Assembly: GCA_900315035.1 (NCBI GenBank)
Contig: OMXO01000016.1
Coordinates: 1 to 58,024, forward strand
Direction: 5' to 3'
Length of the DNA: 58,024 bases
Source: an uncultured Prevotella sp.
Lineage (GTDB): Bacteria > Bacteroidota > Bacteroidia > Bacteroidales > Bacteroidaceae
Positions 8,662 to 17,775 of this stretch are shown here, piece by piece (positions within the stretch are counted from its first letter, which is position 1; each line of letters begins with the position of its first letter). A program made the translations under genes and the position numbers. Under the pieces are notes generated by a model. It was not told where the DNA came from and did not search any database. It saw nothing but the letters and a program-made list of their open reading frames with translations.

Positions 8662-9918
8662 TTAATCTTCGCTAATTTCTGTGGGTATAGTGTACCAGTC
8701 ATCAGGCAGCGATACACGCTCAGACTGCCAGTTGGTAACAGCGGGGAATGCAACAATCATAGGTACTTCGCCCTTCTTTGGGAATGGAATCTCAATAATA
8801 ACATTTCCGCTTACAGAGTTCTTTACCTTAACAGTGATGTTGTTGGTATCAGGATTCCAACCAGTAACGGGGAACTCGGCGAGCACCTTATCATAATCGA
8901 TAGTACCCTGAGTATTGTACATCATCTTTTCGTTATAGCCAGCTTTTACGCCATCAACACTCTTGGTCCACTCAGTGTTACCAATCTGCAGGGTAAAGTC
9001 GATCGTTCCACCCATAGCGCGGACGATACACTTCTGTGAGCCGTTGTCGTCGATGACATCAAATACGATATCGTTGAAGTCGAAATCGTCCTTCGATCCC
9101 AGATCCTCAACAAAATAGCGCTTCTGGGTAGGCTGTGGCTGTTCTTCAATAGCTTGAGCACCTACTGACAGGCAGACCAGATTGCTGTAATCACCATCGC
9201 CTGTGCAGTCGAAGCACCAGTAGGTACGGCCATTAACGGTAATCTCCTTATAGGTTTTGATTTCAAAACTCTTGAGTCCTTTTTCTTTCCACTCTCCCCA
9301 GAAAAGCCCCCATGTCCATTCGTAGTTATAACTATAAGCAGTCCAATACGCATTTTCTGCGGTTACTAAACTTCTGGTGTCAATCATTCGGCCTCTTGAG
9401 AATACAGCGTCAGTAACAAAGTCATATAAAGGATCAAGATTGTAAGCCCAAACATTATCTTGGATTCTGAGTCCTGTTGCAATATTAGTAATATCATTGT
9501 TGTAGCATACCGACAGTCCAAATTTTAATTCTTTATTAGTGGTATGTACTGCGCATGGAACGAGCCAAACTGACAGATAGGGGTTCCAGTCCTTAACTGT
9601 GGCATTAGCAATTTTGCTTGCAAACTGTCCTCCATCGGTAACTACATGTTCGTAGAAAAATTTGGGCAAACGAGTTTCATTGCAAACCATCGTTTCGCCT
9701 GAACGGGTCTGGGCAGCCTTTGGCATAGCAGCAAAATCCCAGCTCTGGTTAGCATCGGGTTGGCCGTACTTGGCTACATAGTTTGAAACATACTCTGCTT
9801 TCTGCTGTTCAGAGACATTGGTCTGGTTTTGTTCAAATACATCGTTCTTTGAACAACTTGCCATCGCAATGCCGACAGCAAGAATCATCATGCCTTTTGT
9901 TGACATAATCTTTTTCAT
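8662..9918 (-). CDS. DUF4842/LruC-like lipoprotein, function unknown
   Basis: The start is set at the ATG at 9918, giving 418 residues, because only this start gives a lipoprotein signal ('AVGIAMASC', lipid-anchored Cys22). The longer frame to 10026 reads through the A/T-rich promoter region. After the signal there is a 'YGQPDANQSWDFA' segment often seen in Prevotella surface lipoproteins. Near residues 275-287 the acidic 'DDFDFNDIVFDV' motif is typical of the DUF4842/LruC group and may bind calcium. No enzymatic motif is visible. It is probably outer-membrane anchored. It sits between two genes that are usually adjacent (DUF4130 and radical SAM) and has its own predicted -7 element and terminator, so it is likely an independent insertion between them. 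Confidence 0.7.
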   Translation of the reverse strand: MKKIMSTKGMMILAVGIAMASCSKNDVFEQNQTNVSEQQKAEYVSNYVAKYGQPDANQSWDFAAMPKAAQTRSGETMVCNETRLPKFFYEHVVTDGGQFASKIANATVKDWNPYLSVWLVPCAVHTTNKELKFGLSVCYNNDITNIATGLRIQDNVWAYNLDPLYDFVTDAVFSRGRMIDTRSLVTAENAYWTAYSYNYEWTWGLFWGEWKEKGLKSFEIKTYKEITVNGRTYWCFDCTGDGDYSNLVCLSVGAQAIEEQPQPTQKRYFVEDLGSKDDFDFNDIVFDVIDDNGSQKCIVRAMGGTIDFTLQIGNTEWTKSVDGVKAGYNEKMMYNTQGTIDYDKVLAEFPVTGWNPDTNNITVKVKNSVSGNVIIEIPFPKKGEVPMIVAFPAVTNWQSERVSLPDDWYTIPTEISED

Positions 9919-9968
9919 AATGCTAAATCTTTTTGTTATTTTAATGGTTGATTTATAATTTATCGACA

Positions 9969-9976
9969 CAAAATTA
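9969..9976 (-). promoter_or_regulatory. Predicted -7 element of the lipoprotein gene
   Basis: TAATTTTG on the minus strand matches TAnnTTTG and lies 50 nt upstream of the chosen ATG, supporting the start at 9918 over the longer frame. Confidence 0.5.
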
Positions 9977-10098
9977 CACAAATTCACACAAAAAAAAGAC
10001 AAACCCAACCGACCGACACCAGACAATTATACATAATTAACGGTTGACCGGACACAAATGTGACCAAATGGTTCCGCTAATCACTATTTTCTTTGATT

Positions 10099-11394
10099 TC
10101 ATGTTTCTTCATTGAAATCGAGCGTGAGTTGCTGTTCTTCGGCAGCTCTTTTTTGTTGGGCCTTGCTGATGAGAAGAGGACGGAGGCGCTCTGGGCGCAG
10201 TTCGTTGATGCCGATAATGGGCTGGGAGAACTGCGAGGTGAGCTCATTGCAAGTGACAAAGTACTTTGCCTTCTTCATAACCACACCCATTTTCTTCAGG
10301 TCGTAAGAGGTGAGACGACTGAAACGGCGTGAGTTGACGATGAGCCAGGCCGACTTCGTGCCAAGTCCTGGCACTCGGAGCAGTTGTTCATAGTCGGCCG
10401 TGTTGATATCCACAGGGAAAGCCTCTGGATGACGGAGTGCCCAGGCGAGTTTGGGATCCACCTCTAAGTCGAGGTTGGCATGCAGGTCATCGACAATCTC
10501 TTCCACCTTGAAGTGGTAGAATCGCAACAGCCAGTCGGCCTGATAGAGTCTGTTCTCTCGCACCAAGGGCGGTTGTTTGAGGATCGGCAATCGCGGGTCG
10601 TAGGTGTTGACGCAGACATAGCCGGAATAATAGACACGTCGCATCGTGGGCTGTCCGTAGAGCATCGATGACATCTGGAGGATATCGCGGTCTGTCTCCT
10701 TCGTGGCTCCTACGATCATCTGCGTTGACTGTCCGGCAGGCACAAAACGCGGCACATGACGATATTTCTTGCGGTCCTCCTTATTCTCCAAAACGCCTTG
10801 TTGTATCAGTTTCATCGGCTGGAAGACAGATTTATGGCTCTTCTCTGGCGCCAGCAACTTAAGCGACTCCTCTTTAGGTATCTCGATGTTCACGCTCATA
10901 CGGTCGGCATAGCGTCCTGCCTCCTGAAGCAATTCTTGCGAACAACCTGGAATGCTTTTCAGATGGATATAGCCGTTGAAGCGATGCACAGTCCGAAGGT
11001 CGCGGGCAATAGCTGCAAGCCGTTCCATCGTGTAGTCAGGATTGCGCACTACCCCACTCGACAGGAACAGTCCTTCGATATAGTTGCGGCGATAGAACTC
11101 CATCGTGATCTCCTCTAATTCAGATACGGAGAGCGTAGCCCGCTTGATATCGTTCGAGCGACGGTTGATGCAGTAGGCACAGTCGTACATGCAATAGTTG
11201 GTGAGCATCACCTTCAACAAAGAGATGCAGCGCCCATCGTCGGCAAACGAGTGGCAGATGCCCACACCGCCAACGGTAGAGCCCACCATGCCCTGCTTGC
11301 CTTTGCGCACAGTGCCGCTCGACGAGCACGACACATCGTACTTCGCCGACTCTGCCAGAATGCGCAGCTTTTCCATCGTCTTCTCTGTCAGCAT
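10099..11394 (-). CDS. Radical SAM protein, TIGR03916 (putative DNA modification/repair)
   Basis: The ATG at 11394 gives 431 residues beginning near 'EKLRILAESAKYDVSCSSSG', the usual family N terminus; the longer frame runs through the promoter and the GH3 terminator. The [4Fe-4S] cluster motif is Cys68, Cys72, Cys75 (CxxxCxxC in 'NYCMYDCAYC'). Further on are 'GLFLSSGV' and a helix-hairpin-helix segment ('INTADYEQLLRVPGLGTKSAWLI', about residues 345-370) that implies DNA binding. The family is linked genomically to TIGR03915/DUF4130, found here at 7378-8148. The reaction is unknown; radical-based repair or modification of a DNA base is the common inference. A -7 element TAATTTTG at 11404-11411 leaves a leader of only a few nucleotides. 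Confidence 0.88.
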   Translation of the reverse strand: MLTEKTMEKLRILAESAKYDVSCSSSGTVRKGKQGMVGSTVGGVGICHSFADDGRCISLLKVMLTNYCMYDCAYCINRRSNDIKRATLSVSELEEITMEFYRRNYIEGLFLSSGVVRNPDYTMERLAAIARDLRTVHRFNGYIHLKSIPGCSQELLQEAGRYADRMSVNIEIPKEESLKLLAPEKSHKSVFQPMKLIQQGVLENKEDRKKYRHVPRFVPAGQSTQMIVGATKETDRDILQMSSMLYGQPTMRRVYYSGYVCVNTYDPRLPILKQPPLVRENRLYQADWLLRFYHFKVEEIVDDLHANLDLEVDPKLAWALRHPEAFPVDINTADYEQLLRVPGLGTKSAWLIVNSRRFSRLTSYDLKKMGVVMKKAKYFVTCNELTSQFSQPIIGINELRPERLRPLLISKAQQKRAAEEQQLTLDFNEET

Positions 11395-11403
11395 ATACGG
11401 GTG

Positions 11404-11411
11404 CAAAATTA
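11404..11411 (-). promoter_or_regulatory. Predicted -7 element of the radical SAM gene
   Basis: TAATTTTG on the minus strand ends 9 nt before the ATG at 11394, predicting a near-leaderless transcript and supporting the chosen start. Confidence 0.55.
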
Positions 11412-11477
11412 CAAATAAGCGGGGAAATAAACGAATAATGCCTGGAAAATTATGGCAGACATTATTGGATAAGCAGG

Positions 11478-11509
11478 AAAAAACCTCAGAAGTTTTTCCA
11501 CTTCTGAGG
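11478..11509 (-). terminator. Intrinsic terminator of the esterase-GH3 operon
   Basis: A perfect 9-bp stem (11484-11492 with 11501-11509, 8-nt loop) is followed on the minus strand by six T residues. It lies 42 nt beyond the GH3 stop. Confidence 0.85.
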
Positions 11510-11551
11510 CTTCCGTATCGCAATATATGTAGAGCCGATTCAGACCAAGGT

Positions 11552-13906
11552 TTAGCGCTTCAGGCGATTGATCTGCACCTGAGGTTTCATGACATCGTTG
11601 ACCTTCGTCGTCTGAGCCTTCACTGCTGCTGGCATCGACACCTTAATATCCTGAGAAGAAGCTCCGATGAGGAACTGATACTCACCCTCGGCAACAACCC
11701 AGGCAGAAGCAGCCTCGTCGAATGAAGCCAGATCGGCTGCGCTGACACAGAGTTTTAAGGTCTCGCTCTCACCAGGCTTCAGGTTCTTGGTCTTGGCATA
11801 GGCCTTCAACTCCTTAGCGGGCTTGTTGGCAGCCTTGCTGTCAGGAGCAGCAACATAGAGCTCAACCACTTCCTTGCCTTCGTGGTCGCCAGCATTCTTA
11901 ATGGTAACGCTTACCTCGTAGTTGCCGTCCTTTTCTGCGACCTTGGCATCAGCATACTCAAACGTTGTGTAAGAGAGTCCGAAGCCGAAAGGATAGCTAA
12001 CGGGCACATCGAACGAATCGAAGTAACGATAGCCGACGTAGATGTCCTCTTCGTAGTCGGTCCAATCTACATTTTTCACGTTGCCACGCTCAACGGTGTT
12101 CATAAAGTCGAGCTTAGCAGTCTTATCAACTGGGAAATTCTTCGAAGAGTAAGCATCGGAGAACTTAACCGGCCAGGTCATCGTGAACTTACCCGAAGGC
12201 GACTGTTTGCCACTCAGCACATCGACAACGCTGTTACCGCCTTCCTGTCCTGCCTGCCAGGCACACAGAATAGCATCGGGCAAAGCATTCCATGAGGCAG
12301 TCTCGATAACACCACCTATGTTCAGGAGTACAACCACCTTCTTACCAGCTTTATGGTAGGTATCGCAAACCTGCGTAATGAGCTTGCGCTCAGAGTCACT
12401 CAGGTTGAAATCAGAGGACTTGCGGTCGAAGAACTCACCAGAGATTCTGCCGATGGTCAGCACGGCGATATCAGCCTGGGCAGCCTGAGCCTCGAGTTCT
12501 GCCGTAGTAAACAGTTTCTCAGCAGGCAGTCCTGCAGGCAGGAACCTCATCATCATAGCCTTCTGTTTATCGGTCTTCTCAATTTCCGCAATCTCCGCCT
12601 CGCGAGCTTTATGATAGTCGCTCCAGTACTGCTGGTATGCCTGCTTCAGATTGTCGGCCACAGCATAACCGCCGTTCTTCATACCATCGAGCAATGATAC
12701 TACGTAGGCATGGTTTACATTACCCGAGCCCGTACCACCAGCAATGAACTCATAAGAGGTGTTGCCATAAAGAGCCACATTCTTAACGCCCTGATTGAAA
12801 GGCAACGTCGCATTATTCTTCATGAGCACCATTCCTTCGGCAGCCGACTGACGTGTAACCGTTGCATGTGCCTTCAAGTCGGGTTTGTTAGAATACTGAT
12901 ACCCTTGATAACGGGGACTCTTCTCTACGAGGTTGAGGATACGCTGCACGTTCCGATCGAGGTCTGCCTCAGCGAGTTTCCCGCTCTTCACGCCAGCCAC
13001 AATAGAGTCGAACTGAGCCTGTTTACCTGGCTGCAGCATATCATTACCAGCCCACATCTGCACAGCACCATCCTTTCCACCAAACCAGTCGGTCATCACG
13101 GTACCCTCATAGCCCCACTCATCACGCAGAATAGTCTGCACCAGATCCTTGCTCTCAGAGGTGTAAACACCATTGATATAATTATAAGAGGTCATGACAG
13201 TCCAGGGTTTGCTCTCCTTGATGGCAATCTCGAAACCCTTCAGATAGATTTCGCGCAAGGCGCGCTGAGACATACGGGCATCGTTGCCCATACGATTCGT
13301 CTCCTGGTTGTTGGCAGCAAAGTGCTTGATACTGGTACCCACATCGTTCTTCTGAACACCAGTGATATAGGCAGCAGCAGTCTTACCAGCCACAACAGGG
13401 TCCTCTGAATAATACTCAAAGTTACGACCACAAAGGGGATTACGCATGATGTTCAATGCGGGAGCCAGCAATACATCGGCGCCATACTCCTTTACCTCTT
13501 CACCAATGGCTTGACCTACCTCTTCAACGAGTTGTGTGTTCCATGTAGAAGCAAGCAGGGTTCCTATGGGGAAGTGAGTGCAATAATACGTGGCAGAGTC
13601 GCCCTCGCGTGTAGGGTCGATACGGAGTCCGGCAGGACCATCAGCCAAGACAATGGCGGGAATGCCCAATGAATCGAGCGGATAGGTGGTACCAGCAGCA
13701 CCAGGCACAAGATTCTTAGTAGCACCAATCACGGCATCATCGCCAGAGAAACCAGCCATACCTGTACCGATTACGAAATGAGCCTTGTCTTCAAGCGACA
13801 TCTTTGCCATTGTTTCTTCCTGGTTAATTGTTTTCTTCGTGGCTACTTTGTCTGCAGCTGTACAGCCCACGAGAGCAGCAGCCAGAATAAATAGGGATTT
13901 TTTCAT
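11552..13906 (-). CDS. GH3 beta-glycosidase, lipoprotein
   Basis: A 784-residue three-domain GH3. The N terminus has a lipoprotein signal with Cys15 ('AALVGC'). The TIM-barrel domain has the paired 'KHFAANNQETNR' (Lys194-His195) and the nucleophile Asp273 in 'VMTDWFGG'. The second domain has 'ISGEFFDRKSSDFNLS', which contains the probable acid/base Glu. A fibronectin-III-like domain closes the protein (~690-770). Relatives are beta-glucosidases or beta-xylosidases acting on oligosaccharides in the periplasm. It begins 5 nt after the esterase gene stop, so the two form an operon, and the pair fits xylan side-chain and backbone oligomer processing. Exact sugar specificity cannot be told from sequence. 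Confidence 0.92.
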   Translation of the reverse strand: MKKSLFILAAALVGCTAADKVATKKTINQEETMAKMSLEDKAHFVIGTGMAGFSGDDAVIGATKNLVPGAAGTTYPLDSLGIPAIVLADGPAGLRIDPTREGDSATYYCTHFPIGTLLASTWNTQLVEEVGQAIGEEVKEYGADVLLAPALNIMRNPLCGRNFEYYSEDPVVAGKTAAAYITGVQKNDVGTSIKHFAANNQETNRMGNDARMSQRALREIYLKGFEIAIKESKPWTVMTSYNYINGVYTSESKDLVQTILRDEWGYEGTVMTDWFGGKDGAVQMWAGNDMLQPGKQAQFDSIVAGVKSGKLAEADLDRNVQRILNLVEKSPRYQGYQYSNKPDLKAHATVTRQSAAEGMVLMKNNATLPFNQGVKNVALYGNTSYEFIAGGTGSGNVNHAYVVSLLDGMKNGGYAVADNLKQAYQQYWSDYHKAREAEIAEIEKTDKQKAMMMRFLPAGLPAEKLFTTAELEAQAAQADIAVLTIGRISGEFFDRKSSDFNLSDSERKLITQVCDTYHKAGKKVVVLLNIGGVIETASWNALPDAILCAWQAGQEGGNSVVDVLSGKQSPSGKFTMTWPVKFSDAYSSKNFPVDKTAKLDFMNTVERGNVKNVDWTDYEEDIYVGYRYFDSFDVPVSYPFGFGLSYTTFEYADAKVAEKDGNYEVSVTIKNAGDHEGKEVVELYVAAPDSKAANKPAKELKAYAKTKNLKPGESETLKLCVSAADLASFDEAASAWVVAEGEYQFLIGASSQDIKVSMPAAVKAQTTKVNDVMKPQVQINRLKR

Positions 13907-13911
13907 AAGTT

Positions 13912-15156
<1,245 letters not shown>

Positions 15157-15218
15157 CGAATAATTCTGTATCATTGTACTATTCCTTTTCTTTTTTTAAT
15201 AAATTAATTTCTAACTAT

Positions 15219-15715
15219 TTACCAACCTGCATTCGGTTTCATATTTGGATTAAGTTCCAGTTCCTTGAGAGGAATGGGGAGAAGGCTGTTCTTGTCTTGG
15301 AAGCCATACTTATCATTATGCCAGTTCCACTGCACTTGATCACCAGTGAAGGCAGGCACATCCTTGCCCTGATTACCCAAAGCCGTCTTGGCATCGCCCC
15401 AACGCACGAGATCCTGATAGCGAACACCCTCGTTACAGAGTTCCAGGCGCTTCTCGGTCTTGATGTCATTAAGGCTGACGTCAGTGAGCGGCTCTTCCAC
15501 ATAAAGTAGCCCTCGCAACCATAAACACTGGCACCCGGCTGGATACCGACACCGAAAGCCTGAAGCTGTCTGTAGGTCTTGATTGTCTTGTTCAGACGGT
15601 AACTGTCGGGAAATACACCGTTTCCGAAATTGCTGACAAGTGTGGCTTCAGCACCCAGAGCCATTTCTCTGTCGTCTTCAAGAAGCAGTTCGGTATCACT
15701 CCTACATCCTGACAA
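15219..15715 (-). pseudogene. SusD/RagB family remnant, frameshifted
   Basis: The last ~100 codons (15219-15518) encode a clear SusD C terminus: 'EPLTDVSLNDIKTEKRLEL', 'GVRYQDLVRWGDA', 'LLPIPLKELELNP' and a final 'NAGW'. No start or N-terminal SusD domain is present in this frame. Just upstream, another frame (about 15520-15715) carries a short protein-like stretch including 'LSGC' and 'TYRQLQAFGVGIQPGASVYG' that runs into the SusD frame through a frame change near 15515. A complete SusD is 500-600 residues, so most of the gene is gone. It probably marks the former SusC/D transporter of the neighbouring xylan-type locus. I could not assign the upstream fragment. Confidence 0.75.
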
Positions 15716-15763
15716 GAGAAAGAAAAACGATACCCAATAAATACAATCTGCAAAATAATTATT

Positions 15764-15771
15764 TATCTTTG
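15764..15771 (+). promoter_or_regulatory. Predicted -7 element of the neopullulanase gene
   Basis: TATCTTTG, 26 nt upstream of the ATG at 15798; the -33 position is poor. Confidence 0.5.
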
Positions 15772-15797
15772 CACCAATTGAATAAACTAAAGACATT

Positions 15798-17729
15798 ATG
15801 CGACGTTTTTTATTTCTTACAGCCATCCTGATGGCAAATGTTTTGACTATGAGTGCAGCCAAGAAAAGTGTGATTAACAAGATTGAGCCAACAGACTGGT
15901 ACGTGGGGATGAAAAATCCTCAAGTGCAGCTAATGGTCTATGGACAAGGTATCCGCGACGTACAGAGTGTCACTACTGATTACCCTGGGGTGAAGATCGA
16001 CAGTCTGGTACGCTTGGATTCTCCAAACTACCTGCTCATCTACATGAATCTCAAGGATGCGCAGCCAGGAACGATGACACTGAACTTCGGCAAGACAAAA
16101 GTGGCTTACCAACTGAAAGCTCGCGAAATGAGCGGTGATAAGCGAATGGGATTCACCAATGAAGACGTGCTCTACATGCTGATGCCCGACCGTTTTGCCC
16201 AAGGCGCCAACCATCCTAAACAGATCAAGGGCATGAGGAACTATGTTGAAGACCGCACACAACCAAGTCTTCGCCATGGTGGCGACCTGAATGGCATCCG
16301 CGAACATCTTGACTACTTCAAGGAACTTGGTGTTACTGCCCTCTGGTTTACACCGGTATTAGAGAATGATTCCCCTGATTCGAAAAACGGCCATTCTACC
16401 TATCACGGCTATGCCACCACGAACTACTATCAGGTAGATCCACGCTTTGGTAGTAATGCTGACTACAAGCGCCTCTGTGATGAAGCCCATGCCAAGGGAC
16501 TGAAAATTGTGATGGACATGATTTTCAATCATAGTGGTTTTGAACATCCCTGGACAATGGACATGCCCTCTAAGGACTGGCTGAATATGCCAGAGTGGCT
16601 TAACGAACGGAATTCAGGGCGCGACCCCATGACAGGCTATACTGCTAACAGCGACGGTTCGGAACCTGCCAAGAGCAAGTATCTTCAGACGAGTTATAAA
16701 CTCACACCTGTTATTGACCCATATGCCTCGAAAGTGGATTTGAAAGAGACTGTCGAGGGATGGTTCGTGCCCTCCATGCCCGATTTGAACCAGCATAACC
16801 CACATCTCATGCGATATCTGATACAGAACTCTATGTGGTGGATTGAAACCGTAGGAATCGATGGCATCCGCATGGACACCTATCCCTATGCCTACGCAGA
16901 TGCAATGGCTCAATGGATGAAGGAACTGGAGGAGGAATATCCCAACTTCAACACCGTTGGTGAAACCTGGGTGACAGAGCCTGCTTACACTGCGACCTGG
17001 CAAAAGGACTCTAAACTTGCCAAAGACAACTCTTATCTAAAGACCGTCATGGACTTCAGTTTCTTCGACAAGCTGAATCAGGCCAAAAACGAGGAGACTG
17101 ATGGATTCTGGAAAGGATTGAACCGTCTATACTATTCGTTCGTATATGACTACCTCTACCCCAACCCCTCAAGTGTGATGGCATTTATCGAGAACCACGA
17201 TACAGACCGATTCTTAGGTGAAGGCAAGGACACGCTGGCACTGAAGCAAGCCTTAGCCTTGTTGCTTACAGTGAACCGCATCCCACAACTCTATTATGGA
17301 ACAGAGGTACTGATGAATGGTACAAAAGCTAAGACCGATGGTTATGTACGTTGCGATTTTCCCGGCGGATTCCCAGGAGACACTCATAACTGTTTCACCA
17401 AAGAGGGACGTACAAAGGCAGAGCAGTCAATGTTTGCATGGACGAGCCGCCTACTACACTGGCGTCAGGGCAACGAAACCATCACTAAGGGTTCACAAAT
17501 TCAGTTCATCCCCTACAACGGCATCTACGTCATAGCCCGCCAATACAAAGGAAAGACAGCATTGACGGTTCTTAATGGAACATCACAGCCCGCCACAATG
17601 GATGTAGAGCGCTTCGCTGAGGTCATAGGCAAAGCCACTAAAGCAAAAGACATCTTGACAGGTCGTTATTACGATCTCTCCAAGAACTTCGAGATGAAAC
17701 CCCGCCAAAGTCTGGTGTTAGAATATTAA
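15798..17729 (+). CDS. GH13 SusA-like neopullulanase/cyclomaltodextrinase
   Basis: A 643-residue periplasmic-type enzyme: signal peptide (1-20), N-terminal beta-sandwich of the cyclomaltodextrinase N type (~25-110), GH13 barrel (~120-560) and C-terminal beta domain. GH13 signatures are all present: 'VMDMIFNHSG', Asp360 nucleophile in 'GIRMDTYPYA', acid/base Glu389 in 'VGETWV' and Asp468 in 'IENHDTDR'. Length and N-domain fit SusA of the Bacteroides starch system, which cuts maltooligosaccharides and cyclodextrins in the periplasm. It stands alone here, about 13 kb from the starch locus at 30905-42499, next to xylan-type genes and a SusD remnant. A strong terminator follows 8 nt after the stop. 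Confidence 0.9.
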   Translation: MRRFLFLTAILMANVLTMSAAKKSVINKIEPTDWYVGMKNPQVQLMVYGQGIRDVQSVTTDYPGVKIDSLVRLDSPNYLLIYMNLKDAQPGTMTLNFGKTKVAYQLKAREMSGDKRMGFTNEDVLYMLMPDRFAQGANHPKQIKGMRNYVEDRTQPSLRHGGDLNGIREHLDYFKELGVTALWFTPVLENDSPDSKNGHSTYHGYATTNYYQVDPRFGSNADYKRLCDEAHAKGLKIVMDMIFNHSGFEHPWTMDMPSKDWLNMPEWLNERNSGRDPMTGYTANSDGSEPAKSKYLQTSYKLTPVIDPYASKVDLKETVEGWFVPSMPDLNQHNPHLMRYLIQNSMWWIETVGIDGIRMDTYPYAYADAMAQWMKELEEEYPNFNTVGETWVTEPAYTATWQKDSKLAKDNSYLKTVMDFSFFDKLNQAKNEETDGFWKGLNRLYYSFVYDYLYPNPSSVMAFIENHDTDRFLGEGKDTLALKQALALLLTVNRIPQLYYGTEVLMNGTKAKTDGYVRCDFPGGFPGDTHNCFTKEGRTKAEQSMFAWTSRLLHWRQGNETITKGSQIQFIPYNGIYVIARQYKGKTALTVLNGTSQPATMDVERFAEVIGKATKAKDILTGRYYDLSKNFEMKPRQSLVLEY

Positions 17730-17737
17730 GATTATAG

Positions 17738-17775
17738 AAACAAAGAATCCCGTCAATTGGCGGGATTCTTTGTTT
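17738..17775. terminator. Bidirectional terminator; stem contains the HTCS stop codon
   Basis: A perfect 15-bp inverted repeat (arms 17738-17752 and 17761-17775), extendable by a G:T and a C:G pair to leave a 4-nt loop, with A/T-rich outer ends. It ends the amylase transcript, and on the other strand its outer base pairs overlap the HTCS stop codon (17774-17776). Confidence 0.9.

Noticed and set aside
12710-13408. 232-codon frame opposite the GH3 gene
   Set aside because: Shadow of the GH3 catalytic domain.
15520-15715. Short lipobox-containing stretch considered as an independent small lipoprotein gene
   Set aside because: It has no clean start or end and runs directly into the frameshifted SusD tail, so it is kept as part of the remnant.
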